Under the pieces are notes generated by a model that saw only the letters and a program-made list of their open reading frames with translations, was not told the origin of the DNA and did not search any database. This document shows positions 1 through 8,362 of a stretch of 64,000 bases of DNA, piece by piece. The stretch is taken from NCBI RefSeq assembly GCF_046195335.1, contig NZ_CP176093.1. The stretch is one strand, 5' to 3'. The DNA comes from Methanospirillum lacunae (lineage in GTDB: Archaea > Halobacteriota > Methanomicrobia > Methanomicrobiales > Methanospirillaceae). The position numbers and the translations under genes were made by a program. Each line of letters begins with the position of its first letter. Position 1 is the first letter of the stretch.

Positions 1-380
1 TTGACGAGTTCATCGCTGATAGTTGCCGCAATTGCTGAACTAAGAGCTTTTCTTCTCTCTTTGCGGTTGATGTCGCGTGTCAGAATTTTCTGAACTACAG
101 GCGGATGTGCCTCACGACCACCTTTTGCCTGTGGAACCTTTGCAGCCCGGGAGCTGTTCTTCAGACGTGGAACATGTGATGCACCACGACCACTACCCCA
201 GCCGACGGCTGATTTAGTGATACCTGCATAGACGTATGCACCATGGGGCTGATACCGGTGACTCTGAATCGAGATGACCGCCTTTTTGATTAAATCTGGG
301 CGGTACTCGGACGCAAAGACAGACGGGAGTTCGATCTCATGGTCAACCGAACCTGACAATGATAAAACCTGTGCTTTCAT
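1..380 (-). CDS. rpl4: Ribosomal protein L4 (uL4), 5' part only
   Basis: Large-subunit ribosomal protein that contacts 23S rRNA and lines the exit tunnel. I translated the minus strand from the ATG at 380. The first 126 residues are visible and the gene runs off the left edge. The archaeal L4 start is clear: a short beta strand followed by the segment VFASEYRPDLIKKAV, then the glycine/serine-rich rRNA-binding loop near residues 65-75 (GWGSGRGASHVPR). It starts 5 bases after the rpl3 stop, so the two are co-transcribed as the beginning of the S10-type operon. The partial length is due only to the window edge. Confidence 0.93.
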   Translation of the reverse strand, partial: MKAQVLSLSGSVDHEIELPSVFASEYRPDLIKKAVISIQSHRYQPHGAYVYAGITKSAVGWGSGRGASHVPRLKNSSRAAKVPQAKGGREAHPPVVQKILTRDINRKERRKALSSAIAATISDELV

Positions 381-385
381 CTAGA

Positions 386-1399
386 TCACCCCTGTTTGCT
401 CTGCTGGCTCACGAATTCGACCACCGGCTCGCGGGCCTTGTGCTCACCCTGACGGATTGCATGTCTGATTCTTACAAGACGCTTGCATGGACCAGGGAGT
501 GAACCCTTGATAAGGACATATCTGCTCCGGACTTCGCCGTAGTGCAGGAACCCACCTTCTGGAGTAACATCTGCCCCGTCTTCACCAATCCGGATGAGGC
601 GTTTGTTGTATTCAGTCCGCTGCTGGTATCCCATCTGACCCATCATTGGAACCTGCCACCGTACGTGGTGAGGATTCCATGGTCCGAGTGTACCAACATG
701 GCGTTCTTTGCCACCACGTGAGTGTTTGCGTTTACGGAGGTGAACTCCCCAGCGTTTGACAGGACCCTGGGTACCTTTTCCTTTCGTGATTGCAGTAACA
801 TCGGTGTACTGACCAACCTGGAACATCCCACGGATGTCAACATCCTTACCAAGCATGCCGACAGCAAAGTCAAACCGCTCTGCCATACTTCCACCACCAA
901 TCCGTGTCTCCATAAGGTCAGGGACCTTCTTTGGGACACCAGTGAGGAGTGCAGGCCGGGTGTAGGTTATTGCAATAACCTCGACAATTTTATCTGCCTC
1001 GATAGCTTCGCGAATCTTCTTTTCAGCCTCTTCGCGCTTGTAGTTCTTTGGCAGGTTGATTCTGCGTCCAAGATCAGACTCAAGGTTTTCTGCCCAGATC
1101 TCGGTCATTGGATGGTGACCGTAGGTATCTTTGCGGTAAACACGAATTGCAGCAACCTTCATGTCAGGTACTTCTACAACGGTGACCGGAACCATGATGT
1201 CCTTGCCTTCATTTGGACTCTTTACATGGTCGTCGACCATAATGACATGAGTCATTCCTACCTTATATCCGGCAAAACCCTGGAGCGCTGGCTCTCCTTC
1301 ATATGCGGGCCATGCATGATATTTCGGTACCTGGCTCTTCGCCCGTTTCCGCGGGCTGAATGCCAGGGAACCCATGCGGGGTCTGTGTACGTTTGGCAT
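386..1399 (-). CDS. rpl3: Ribosomal protein L3 (uL3)
   Basis: Early-assembling large-subunit protein that binds 23S rRNA near the peptidyl-transferase centre. The 337-residue protein has the archaeal/eukaryal N-terminus with SLAFSPRKRA, the central GKGTQGPVKRWG segment that reaches toward the active site, and the basic KRKHSRGGKERHVGTLGPW stretch. The length is typical for archaea. It is the first recognisable gene of the ribosomal operon and is followed by rpl4 after 5 bases. The upstream 500 bases carry only a doubtful small reading frame, so the operon promoter probably lies there. Confidence 0.97.
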   Translation of the reverse strand: MPNVHRPRMGSLAFSPRKRAKSQVPKYHAWPAYEGEPALQGFAGYKVGMTHVIMVDDHVKSPNEGKDIMVPVTVVEVPDMKVAAIRVYRKDTYGHHPMTEIWAENLESDLGRRINLPKNYKREEAEKKIREAIEADKIVEVIAITYTRPALLTGVPKKVPDLMETRIGGGSMAERFDFAVGMLGKDVDIRGMFQVGQYTDVTAITKGKGTQGPVKRWGVHLRKRKHSRGGKERHVGTLGPWNPHHVRWQVPMMGQMGYQQRTEYNKRLIRIGEDGADVTPEGGFLHYGEVRSRYVLIKGSLPGPCKRLVRIRHAIRQGEHKAREPVVEFVSQQSKQG

Positions 1400-1429
1400 T
1401 TTTCTATCAGTCCTTCTGTCTGTATCAGA

Positions 1430-1724
1430 TCATTCAGGCACTATTCGTGACCAAATGATAGTCGATGCAGGATCAGAGACACGAAGTATACCTACAGCAG
1501 AAGCTGCATAGAGCGAGCATCTGCTGAACGAACGTTCAAGACCAGCCTCTCCCCACAACGTCAAGGTACCAGAGGTCATATGCGCCCTCATTATAGAGAG
1601 TGCCAGAACAAACTCCTTGGCGTGTAGTCAGGCGGTCAGATGTAATGCGTTCAGATACCGGTCTCTCGTAAGATGCGTGAAATTCAGGCTTGACCTGTGA
1701 AAAATCACAGATAACGGGCCGCAT
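1430..1724 (-). pseudogene. Small gene of unknown function, apparently frameshifted
   Basis: Two minus-strand frames overlap here. One begins at the ATG at 1724, with GGGTGG just upstream, and reads MRPVICDFSQVKPEF onward to a stop at 1536. The second is open from about 1627 to the stop at 1430-1432 and contains AKEFVLALSIMRAHM, then GEAGLERSFSRCSLYAASAVG, ending IIWSRIVPE. The second frame looks coding but has no good start of its own. A single shift near 1620-1630 would join the two into one protein of about 95 residues. I do not recognise the family. It sits just upstream of rpl3 on the same strand. It may be a decaying gene, a sequencing error or chance. Confidence 0.35.
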
Positions 1725-1914
1725 CGTCCACCCTTGCCGAAATCACATCCCACTATATCAGCCCATTGCGATGAACGCAATCCTGTCACTTCGCAGAAAT
1801 ATCATTTTTCTACGAAATAACTGTCAAATATACAGGTACCCAAAAATACCCATAGATTCAGGCTTCATACATATGAGAGAAAAAGAGTAATAAAGGTATT
1901 GCTAACAGGAAGCG

Positions 1915-2319
1915 TCATTCAAAGTAGAGATCTCCATCATCTTTGATGTAGACCTCAATTGGATTTCGCACATACCGTGAGCGGTTCTTTTCAGGGATCT
2001 CATCACGGATCCTGTTCATCAATTGAACAGTATCGTACTTTACTTTGATACCAATTTTTTCTGCTTCATCAAATACCTGTTGGACTGATTCAAGCAGATC
2101 CTGACCTTTACCAATTGTACAGAGATGACGTGAATCCAGACTGTGGAAGAATTCAATCGTCTCCCGTGCACGCTTGATGTTTTCCATCGCTGATTTCTCA
2201 ATAGTGCAGACATTCGCCTTTGATGTATTGATAATATCGGCAATCTGTTGTTGAGTCAGGCCTGACTTCCGGTATCTTAAGACCTCTTTCTGCCGGTCGG
2301 TGAGCAGACCATCTTTCAT
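1915..2319 (-). CDS. Tfx-family HTH transcriptional regulator
   Basis: DNA-binding protein of the archaeal Tfx family. Tfx of Methanothermobacter binds downstream of the fmdECB promoter, and that is family knowledge; the target here is unknown. I place the start at the ATG at 2319 (MKDGLLTDRQ), giving 134 residues. A TTG at 2326-2328 would add three residues. The LuxR/sigma-70-like HTH occupies roughly residues 5-45 (LTQQQIADIINTSKANVCTIEK), followed by an amphipathic helix and a C-terminal dimer/effector region. It is transcribed away from the neighbouring mtd gene, so it may share the intergenic region 2320-2524 with mtd. Confidence 0.85.
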   Translation of the reverse strand: MKDGLLTDRQKEVLRYRKSGLTQQQIADIINTSKANVCTIEKSAMENIKRARETIEFFHSLDSRHLCTIGKGQDLLESVQQVFDEAEKIGIKVKYDTVQLMNRIRDEIPEKNRSRYVRNPIEVYIKDDGDLYFE

Positions 2320-2524
2320 ACATATCAATAAGAAAGAGATAATTTAAACGTTTTTCGTTAACCATTGCAAAAGTTATAAGTATACAGTAATTTTGGGCCC
2401 GAATACTACCAAGCTGGCGGCATTATCCCGGCCTTATTTGTTACAATGTAGACTCCCAAAAATCGATTTCACAATCTTTATTATGATATTTATCATAGTA
2501 TCGTTGAACACACAGAGGTGTGCA

Positions 2525-3367
2525 ATGGTAGTAAAAGTAGGAATAGCAAAACTTGGAAATATCGCAAGCGGTGTCATGGCAGAACTTCTCCTTGATGAGA
2601 GGGCAGACCGTGAAGATATGCAGACCTTTATGGCCACCTCGGGGACCAAACTCCAGCCAGAAGATATCGACCGTGTCGTCTCAAATATGAAGGCATGGGG
2701 TCCTGACTTCTGTGTCGTTGTTTCTCCAAATGGAGTTCTTCCAGGGCCAAAAGGAGCACGCGAGGCACTCGCTGCAGCAGGCATTCCCTGTGTTGTCATC
2801 ACCGACGACATCACCTCCAAGAAAGAAGAGTGGGAAGCACTCAAGGCAAGCGAATTCGGATACATCATCATGAAGGGAGACTCCATGATCGGTGCACGCC
2901 GCGAATTCCTTGACCCCATTGAGATGGCTGACTTCAACGGAAACCTTGTCAAGGTTCTCGCACTTACTGGTGCATTCCGCAAACTTCAGGTTGCACTTGA
3001 CGAGGTTATCGACCAGGTAAAGGCAGGAAAGAAGGGCAAGGACCTTGCACTGCCAAAGATCGTCATGACTTCAGACAAGGCTGTTGAAGGCGAGTTCAGC
3101 AACCCATACGCCTATGCAAAAGCACGGGCAGCATACGAAATCTCTAGCGCTGTTGCAGGAGTCAATGTTAAGGGCTGCTTTATGACCAAGGGCTTTGAAA
3201 ACTACACTCCAATCGTTGCATCAGCACACGAAATGATGCGCCAGGCTGCATTCCTCTGTGATGAAGCACGTGAGATGGAGAAGGCAACCGACGCTGTCAT
3301 CCGCAAGCCACACAAGAACGATGGAACACGCGTTGCAAAGAAGACCCTTATCAGCAAACCTGAATAA
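2525..3367 (+). CDS. mtd: F420-dependent methylene-H4MPT dehydrogenase
   Basis: Cytosolic enzyme of methanogenesis that reduces methenyl-tetrahydromethanopterin to methylene-H4MPT with reduced F420. The frame is open from 2393, but the real start is the ATG at 2525. It is preceded by AGAGGTG and begins MVVKVGIAKLGNIASG, the usual Mtd N-terminus, giving 280 residues, a standard length. The phosphate-binding and substrate regions (VVVSPNGVLPGPKGARE, CVVITDDITSKK) are intact. An AT-rich region with TATA-like elements near 2375 and 2480 lies upstream, including the inverted arms ATGATA/TATCAT at 2483-2496. A T-rich tract follows the stop. Reduced F420 would come from Frh, encoded 45 kb away in this window. 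Confidence 0.97.
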   Translation: MVVKVGIAKLGNIASGVMAELLLDERADREDMQTFMATSGTKLQPEDIDRVVSNMKAWGPDFCVVVSPNGVLPGPKGAREALAAAGIPCVVITDDITSKKEEWEALKASEFGYIIMKGDSMIGARREFLDPIEMADFNGNLVKVLALTGAFRKLQVALDEVIDQVKAGKKGKDLALPKIVMTSDKAVEGEFSNPYAYAKARAAYEISSAVAGVNVKGCFMTKGFENYTPIVASAHEMMRQAAFLCDEAREMEKATDAVIRKPHKNDGTRVAKKTLISKPE

Positions 3368-3375
3368 TCGGATCT

Positions 3376-3395
3376 CACTTTTTTCCTTTTTTTGA
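3376..3395 (+). terminator. T-tract terminator after mtd
   Basis: Two runs of T (six and seven) separated by CC follow the mtd stop by about 12 bases. T-tracts of this kind end archaeal transcripts. The convergent GalT-like gene ends at 3399, so the site lies between converging genes. Confidence 0.5.
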
Positions 3396-3398
3396 GTC

Positions 3399-4361
3399 TC
3401 AATTTATTATAGTTGGAACATTGGGCATATTCTGGGCATATTCTCTCCAGGTTGATGCAAGTTCTTCAGGCAGGGTGAGGATGACAGGCTCAAGGTGTAA
3501 CCTCTCCATAAATGCAGTATCTGAAGTTGAAAGAGGATTTGGATTGATGCGCGATATAAGGGAACAAAATGCAGAAAAGGTATTACGATCTTTGTTCTGC
3601 CCAAAAAAAATAGCCATATTGAATGCACTCGTCCCAAGATCACGATAAAACCCGAGTAAGGAGATCAGGTCTGCAGCAAAATCTTCTAGAACATCGCTGA
3701 ACTCCGCAACCGTGGTTAGAGGCAGAAGACATCGGATCTCTCTTTCACCGATCGGAACCGGATGAGCATACCAGAAAAGAATAGTTCCAGGTAGATCTCT
3801 TCCACTACGTTCTGCATCCTTTCTGACATCCTCAAAATATCCTCTACCATGGGTCTTATGATACTGCTCTCCTGCCAGAAGATATCGGGAAGGTAAAGTG
3901 TCAGGCTGATGATCACATAGTCCTTGGAGATGAGGATGTGGAAGAGATGCACCAGCAGACGGGAGGTAATTCCAGTTGATGGATACATACTCTGATTGTT
4001 TTTTAAGAGCAGTCACCTGGCCGGAAAGGGCATCTGCAATCTGTTTATGAGTAAATGTGGGGACTGAGTGCTCATGTGTTATTGAGGTCACTACATGATA
4101 GGCAGCAAACGGGTAAAGATTCGGAAAGGTGATACTCTCACCGATATGGATCCGTTTTCCATCAGGAAATACGGGTGTTACTTCTTCAATGAGGCCAGGG
4201 CAGAAGGGACAATCTTCATCTTTGTATGTAGGAATATAAACACCGCCAATACCCCGTTTTAACCGTTCCGGACAGATTCTGGTTCGTAGACCCGTCAGGT
4301 CCTCTACACGATATTCGATAAATCCTTCAGTATGTTCAGTTCTAAAAGAGGTAAACATCAC
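3399..4361 (-). CDS. GalT-like nucleotidyltransferase of the HIT superfamily
   Basis: 320-residue protein resembling galactose-1-phosphate uridylyltransferase. The N-terminal half has a CPFCPG zinc-type motif around residue 52 and the NLYPFAAYHVV strand, and the middle has the HIT-type active-site run HPHLQ near residue 142. GalT proper uses HPHxQ with the second His as the nucleophile that carries UMP. The C-terminal half is a second, degenerate HIT-like domain. The substrate cannot be read from sequence: a sugar 1-phosphate is the usual guess, and AMP/ADP chemistry is possible. No other sugar-nucleotide gene is adjacent. It lies between mtd and mer, converging on mtd. Confidence 0.75.
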   Translation of the reverse strand: MMFTSFRTEHTEGFIEYRVEDLTGLRTRICPERLKRGIGGVYIPTYKDEDCPFCPGLIEEVTPVFPDGKRIHIGESITFPNLYPFAAYHVVTSITHEHSVPTFTHKQIADALSGQVTALKKQSEYVSINWNYLPSAGASLPHPHLQGLCDHQPDTLPSRYLLAGEQYHKTHGRGYFEDVRKDAERSGRDLPGTILFWYAHPVPIGEREIRCLLPLTTVAEFSDVLEDFAADLISLLGFYRDLGTSAFNMAIFFGQNKDRNTFSAFCSLISRINPNPLSTSDTAFMERLHLEPVILTLPEELASTWREYAQNMPNVPTIIN

Positions 4362-4431
4362 TCTGCCCCATTTCTCGTATGGAGCATTTTACTATAAATA
4401 TAAACCGAAAAAAGGGATGTAGCCTTAATAT

Positions 4432-5418
4432 TTAGACTACGTACTTACCGAGCAGGCGGATGGAGTTGACAACGTCCGGGCCGAGTGGTGATCCAAAGAT
4501 AACCTGAGTAACACCGGATTTCATCAGGTCCTCACACTTCTGCTTGACAGTGTCCGGGGTTCCTGCAATGGTGAATGCATCGATGGTTGCATCGTCGACA
4601 TTTTCTCCAGCAGTCTTGAAGTCAAACTTGCCGAGTGCTGCCTTGATATTTGCAACCTTAGCGAGGTCGAGACCATGGCGCTGGAGCAGTGGCTCTGGAG
4701 ATCCAGCTGCAATGAATGCGGCTACAATCTTTGCTGCATTGCGTGCCTTCTTCTCATTCTTGTCGATGGACATTGCAGTGTATGCACCAATGTCAAAGTT
4801 CTTCTTACCTACCTTCTCACAAGCTGCCTTGATGATTGGGATAGCTACTTCGAAGTCTTTGGGGTTGGATGCGTTGATCAGGGCACCGTCTCCGATGGTT
4901 CCTGCAAGTTCCAGAACTTTTGGTCCCTGGGCACCGATATACATCGGAATGCCCTTCTTTCCTGGGAGGCTGACACCGGTGAGCTTGGCACCATCGTAGT
5001 CAAAGAATTTCATGCCGCTCTTTGAAACCTGTTCACCAGCGATGAGCTTGCGCATCTGCACAACTGCTTCCTCAAGGCGTCCGACCGGCTTTTCCGGGTT
5101 GATTGCGAGCTTTGGAAGGGTTGAGAGGTCGCCAGGTCCGATACCCATTACTGCACGGCCCTCAGATATCTCATCAAGGGTACATGCAAAGGATGCCATT
5201 GCAGCAGGTGTATCGGTGAAGGCGTTCATAATACCCGGACCCATCTTCAGGGTTGTTGTTGCCTGAGCAATTGCTGCAAGGGTTGGGTAGCAGTGGCGGT
5301 TGTTGTAGTGGTTTGTAATCCAGGCAAAGTCAATATCCTTTGACTCTGCAAGTTTACAGTAATTAACCACCTGTTTGACGTTAATGTTTCCTGGAACGAA
5401 TTCTATACCATAACTCAA
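4432..5418 (-). CDS. mer: F420-dependent methylene-H4MPT reductase
   Basis: Cytosolic enzyme that reduces methylene-H4MPT to methyl-H4MPT with F420H2, the step after Mtd. At 328 residues it is a bacterial-luciferase-like TIM barrel with the family N-terminus YGIEFVPGNINVKQVV, the F420-binding HYNNRHCYPTLAAIA segment and GIGPGD. The start codon is TTG at 5416-5418, preceded at good spacing by GAGGTGA, and no better ATG fits the family N-terminus. The gene is monocistronic. An A/T-rich upstream region of about 285 bases separates it from the divergent tubulin-like gene and should hold both promoters. Confidence 0.97.
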   Translation of the reverse strand: MSYGIEFVPGNINVKQVVNYCKLAESKDIDFAWITNHYNNRHCYPTLAAIAQATTTLKMGPGIMNAFTDTPAAMASFACTLDEISEGRAVMGIGPGDLSTLPKLAINPEKPVGRLEEAVVQMRKLIAGEQVSKSGMKFFDYDGAKLTGVSLPGKKGIPMYIGAQGPKVLELAGTIGDGALINASNPKDFEVAIPIIKAACEKVGKKNFDIGAYTAMSIDKNEKKARNAAKIVAAFIAAGSPEPLLQRHGLDLAKVANIKAALGKFDFKTAGENVDDATIDAFTIAGTPDTVKQKCEDLMKSGVTQVIFGSPLGPDVVNSIRLLGKYVV

Positions 5419-5704
5419 GGTCTGTCACCTCAAAAAATTAATAAAACCCGAACCGGTAAAAACATTATTATTTGAATCTCGAATAATCAGACAATATTGG
5501 AATAATAAAGCAAAATCAACCAGGTTTTCATGTAAAGATCTCTATTTTGAGAGAAAAATAATTGCAGACGCATGGAGTTATGAGGCATATCGGCAGTTAT
5601 GAACAGATTTTCATCATGCCCCCAGATACTCTTTATGAGATCAGGGGAGTACATATATACACTTCAACGACTGGCTTGAGGAGTATCGTGCAACGGGTGA
5701 TGAA

Positions 5705-6829
5705 ATGAGACTCTTGATATTAGGACTTGGCACGGCTGGGAGTAGAATTGCTGATGCTATAGCAGAACCAGCCGCTGGATCAACCCGTAACACTCTTCAT
5801 GTGATAGCTGTAGATAATGATCCAACTATCCTTGAAAATCTAAAATACATCAGAAGAGACAGAAAGGTCTACTTTCCAAAAGACTCCATCTCAACACCAG
5901 AACTCCTGACAACCACCTTTACCATTGATGAGGTGAAAGCCCAGCTCAAGTCAAATGATGCTGGAGGACATGATGCAGTACTCCTCTGTGCAGGACTCGG
6001 AGGTGGCCTTATAGATCTGGTTCCTCATCTGGTTGGCATTATCAGAGAGACGATGTTTGAGCCGGTCTTTGCCCTGGTAACTCTTCCTTCTGATGATGAA
6101 GGTCAGGAACGACTCAAACGGGCCGCAACAAATATGCGTCAAATCCGTTCAATCCTTGACGGAGTCATTGTCTTTGATAACCAGCTCTGGCTCGATAAAG
6201 TTCGTGAACAGATTGAAACAGCTGTTCAACAACCCGGGCCGGGAGTCACAGAACGGTTTTGGATTCCCGGCACCCCCGAGAAGACTTCTGTTGATCCCTA
6301 CGACCTGATCAACCACCAGATCTCAAAACGGATTCAGTTGCTGATCCAGGCAGGAGAAGTTCAGGATACACCACCACAGATGGTGCTTGATACTAGAGAA
6401 ATTCTAAATACCATTACAGGAATGGGACTGATTACAATAGGTCTTGCAGACGAGTTTCTTGAAGAACATTCAAAGATAGGATTTTTCCGCCAGAAACAGG
6501 AGTCCCTTGTCCATAGGCAGGAAAAGGCTGGGAGAATAGTGAAACTTGCTGAAAAAGCTGTATTCAGAGATATATCAGCATACAGCGAACTCTCATCAGC
6601 CAAAAAGGCCCTTATATTGTTGATCGGACCTGAAGATGAACTTTCCATGAAAGGGTTTATGGCTGTCAGAAAATGGATCGATGATAGTATCAATGGTTAT
6701 GAACTCAGATCTGGAGATAGTCCTGTATCATCACGACACGGCTCACATGTAGCAGTCCTCATTGTTTTGTCTGGCTTAAGTGAGATACCCAGAGTCAGCG
6801 AACTTGATAGATTAATTCAGAAAAATTAA
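5705..6829 (+). CDS. Divergent tubulin/FtsZ-superfamily protein (CetZ-like)
   Basis: 374-residue protein with the tubulin/FtsZ GTPase layout but unusual motifs. Residues 1-20 carry the glycine-rich first loop (LGLGTAGSRIADAI), about 35-40 the AVDNDP nucleotide loop, and 97-101 GLGGG in place of the tubulin signature GGTGTGS. An FtsZ-like EG-containing segment follows (LPSDDEGQERLKRAATN), then VIVFDNQLW. The T7-like region (VLDTREILNTITGMGLITIG) keeps one Asp of the usual NxDxxD. By family knowledge such proteins affect cell shape or division; here that is inference. The weakened GTP loop makes normal GTPase activity doubtful. The start has GGTGATGA just upstream. It is monocistronic. Confidence 0.72.
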   Translation: MRLLILGLGTAGSRIADAIAEPAAGSTRNTLHVIAVDNDPTILENLKYIRRDRKVYFPKDSISTPELLTTTFTIDEVKAQLKSNDAGGHDAVLLCAGLGGGLIDLVPHLVGIIRETMFEPVFALVTLPSDDEGQERLKRAATNMRQIRSILDGVIVFDNQLWLDKVREQIETAVQQPGPGVTERFWIPGTPEKTSVDPYDLINHQISKRIQLLIQAGEVQDTPPQMVLDTREILNTITGMGLITIGLADEFLEEHSKIGFFRQKQESLVHRQEKAGRIVKLAEKAVFRDISAYSELSSAKKALILLIGPEDELSMKGFMAVRKWIDDSINGYELRSGDSPVSSRHGSHVAVLIVLSGLSEIPRVSELDRLIQKN

Positions 6830-6843
6830 CCCCAATAAAAAAG

Positions 6844-7797
6844 TTAGTTTGAATTTACTATTCGGGAGAATGGAATTGTTCCTGCTCCTATTTCAGTTGT
6901 GAGTTTAAGACCCTCTTCTGCCGCATATCCAATTGAATTCATCCCTGAATAAGAAACCAGGGAAATTCGTCCGGGATCAGTAACAAGATTAAAGATCTGA
7001 CCCCTTCCCATCATAAGAGGAAACCTGAAACCACATCCCTGCATCCTTGTGATCAGATCAGATGCTCTATCCCATGACAAACCTGGAATTTGCCTGATAT
7101 TTGCGAGAAGAACTCCGGACCCATCTGAAATAAACGGGCCAATTGACGTGAGACCTGAGTTTATGAAGAGTTGTAAGGGATCAACTGTGGAACCCTGATA
7201 GCCAATCAGATCAACAAATTCAATCGGTTTTTTATCCACAATCCGTATTGTCCCTCCATATGCCATCTTTACGGGAATGCCATTGTGCTGGAAGACACCA
7301 TCCATAGTAATACTACAGACGGTCAGAATCCCGGTATGATCTGCAGGAACACGTGAGTCGCGATCCAAAAAGGCAAAGGACTTGAAAAAACTACATCCCG
7401 CATCCCGTACCCTATCAAAAACTTTGGTTACTGCGTCTAGTTTTTCATTTGGCACAATGGTAAGGTTATACGCCACATCACCGGTCGAAGTATCAGGGTT
7501 GAATGTGCTCTTAAATGCCAGCCGCTCAAGTTTAGAAATAACAAAACCAATACGGTCTTCTACCAGGGCGCGATCTGTCTCTGCTATACCGGTGGAGGTT
7601 AGAATTCTCCCCTGATTACCAACCTTTTCAGTGAATCCACGTGTATCCAGATATCGGAGATAGTACTGAACGGCCCGATCAGTCATCACATATCCGCGTT
7701 CTGCCAGAAGTTCTGAAAGGCGTTTTGCTCCCATAGGCTCCTGGTGATCCTTGAGAATTCGCAAAATTTCGATATACTTATGTTCAGTCTTGATCAT
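6844..7797 (-). CDS. nrpR: NrpR-type global nitrogen regulator
   Basis: Transcriptional repressor family of methanogens that senses 2-oxoglutarate and controls nif and glnA genes. The 317-residue protein has an N-terminal winged helix (residues about 5-65, including MTDRAVQYYLRYLDTRG) and a single NrpR domain (about 85-310, with YNLTIVPNEKLDAV and GGTIRIVDKKPIEFVDLIGY). Methanococcus NrpR has two such domains in one chain, whereas here there is one, like NrpRI of Methanosarcina, which works with a separate partner not seen in this window. The start ATG overlaps the stop of the upstream dUTPase-like gene by 4 bases, so the two are co-translated. Confidence 0.9.
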   Translation of the reverse strand: MIKTEHKYIEILRILKDHQEPMGAKRLSELLAERGYVMTDRAVQYYLRYLDTRGFTEKVGNQGRILTSTGIAETDRALVEDRIGFVISKLERLAFKSTFNPDTSTGDVAYNLTIVPNEKLDAVTKVFDRVRDAGCSFFKSFAFLDRDSRVPADHTGILTVCSITMDGVFQHNGIPVKMAYGGTIRIVDKKPIEFVDLIGYQGSTVDPLQLFINSGLTSIGPFISDGSGVLLANIRQIPGLSWDRASDLITRMQGCGFRFPLMMGRGQIFNLVTDPGRISLVSYSGMNSIGYAAEEGLKLTTEIGAGTIPFSRIVNSN

Positions 7798-8231
7798 CGT
7801 GCTGGAACCACTCCGTTGCTATCCTGATACCGACCATTATAGATCTCGTCACCAGCGCTGACTTCCGAAAAGATCATCTGCACAATCCGGTCACCAGCTT
7901 TTATAGAAACTGGTTCTGGACCCATGTTTACGAGACATAGAGTGAGATGACCTCTGAATCCGGGATCAACAAACCCCCCACTGATAAGGAGCCCACGCCG
8001 TGCATACGAAGATCGACAACGAAGCGTGGCAGCGAGGTCACCTGGGAGTTCCACCCATTCCATTGTAGCGACCAGCGTCATCATCCCGCGTTCAAGTGAG
8101 TACTCTTCAGAAGCCCGAAGATCATATGAAGCAGGCTGTTGGCACTCAGAGCCATATGGCTCGAGAACAACACCTCCATTACCGGCAGGAACCCCAAGCC
8201 TCTGCCGGAGCGAGCGTGATGACAGAATCAT
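7794..8231 (-). CDS. dUTPase / dCTP deaminase family protein
   Basis: Trimeric beta-barrel enzyme family that converts dCTP and/or dUTP toward dUMP. The protein is 145 residues, shorter than most dCTP deaminases (about 180-200). Motifs seen: QPASYDLR, RSSYARRGL, GFVDPGFRGHLTL, RIVQMIF and the C-terminal YNGRYQDSNG. The catalytic glutamate of dCTP deaminases, normally in TLE after the GFRG strand, reads TLC here. That argues for a dUTP diphosphatase without deaminase activity, which is inference. It is first of a two-gene unit with nrpR, overlapping it by 4 bases. Confidence 0.8.
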   Translation of the reverse strand: MILSSRSLRQRLGVPAGNGGVVLEPYGSECQQPASYDLRASEEYSLERGMMTLVATMEWVELPGDLAATLRCRSSYARRGLLISGGFVDPGFRGHLTLCLVNMGPEPVSIKAGDRIVQMIFSEVSAGDEIYNGRYQDSNGVVPAR

Positions 8232-8284
8232 ACCATACAGGTAGGATAAAAATCATTAATATCTTACGGATGGAATTGTCTAGA

Positions 8285-8356
8285 GGATCCATGGGGTAGC
8301 GGATATCCTACCGGGCTTCGGACCCGGGGACGTGGGTTCGATTCCCACTGGATCCG
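8285..8356 (+). tRNA. tRNA-Arg (anticodon TCG)
   Basis: 72-base cloverleaf. The acceptor arms GGATCCA and TGGATCC pair fully, the anticodon stem is CCGGG/CCCGG with loop CTTCGGA, and the T arm is GTGGG-TTCGATT-CCCAC. The discriminator base is G. No intron and no encoded CCA. It lies between two minus-strand genes. Confidence 0.95.
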
Positions 8357-8362
8357 TAAAAA

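Noticed and set aside
722..1450. 242-codon open frame on the plus strand
   Set aside because: Antisense to the clear rpl3 gene, with no family resemblance.
2393..2524. N-terminal extension of mtd
   Set aside because: The segment is AT-rich promoter-leader sequence. The family N-terminus and a ribosome site place the start at 2525.
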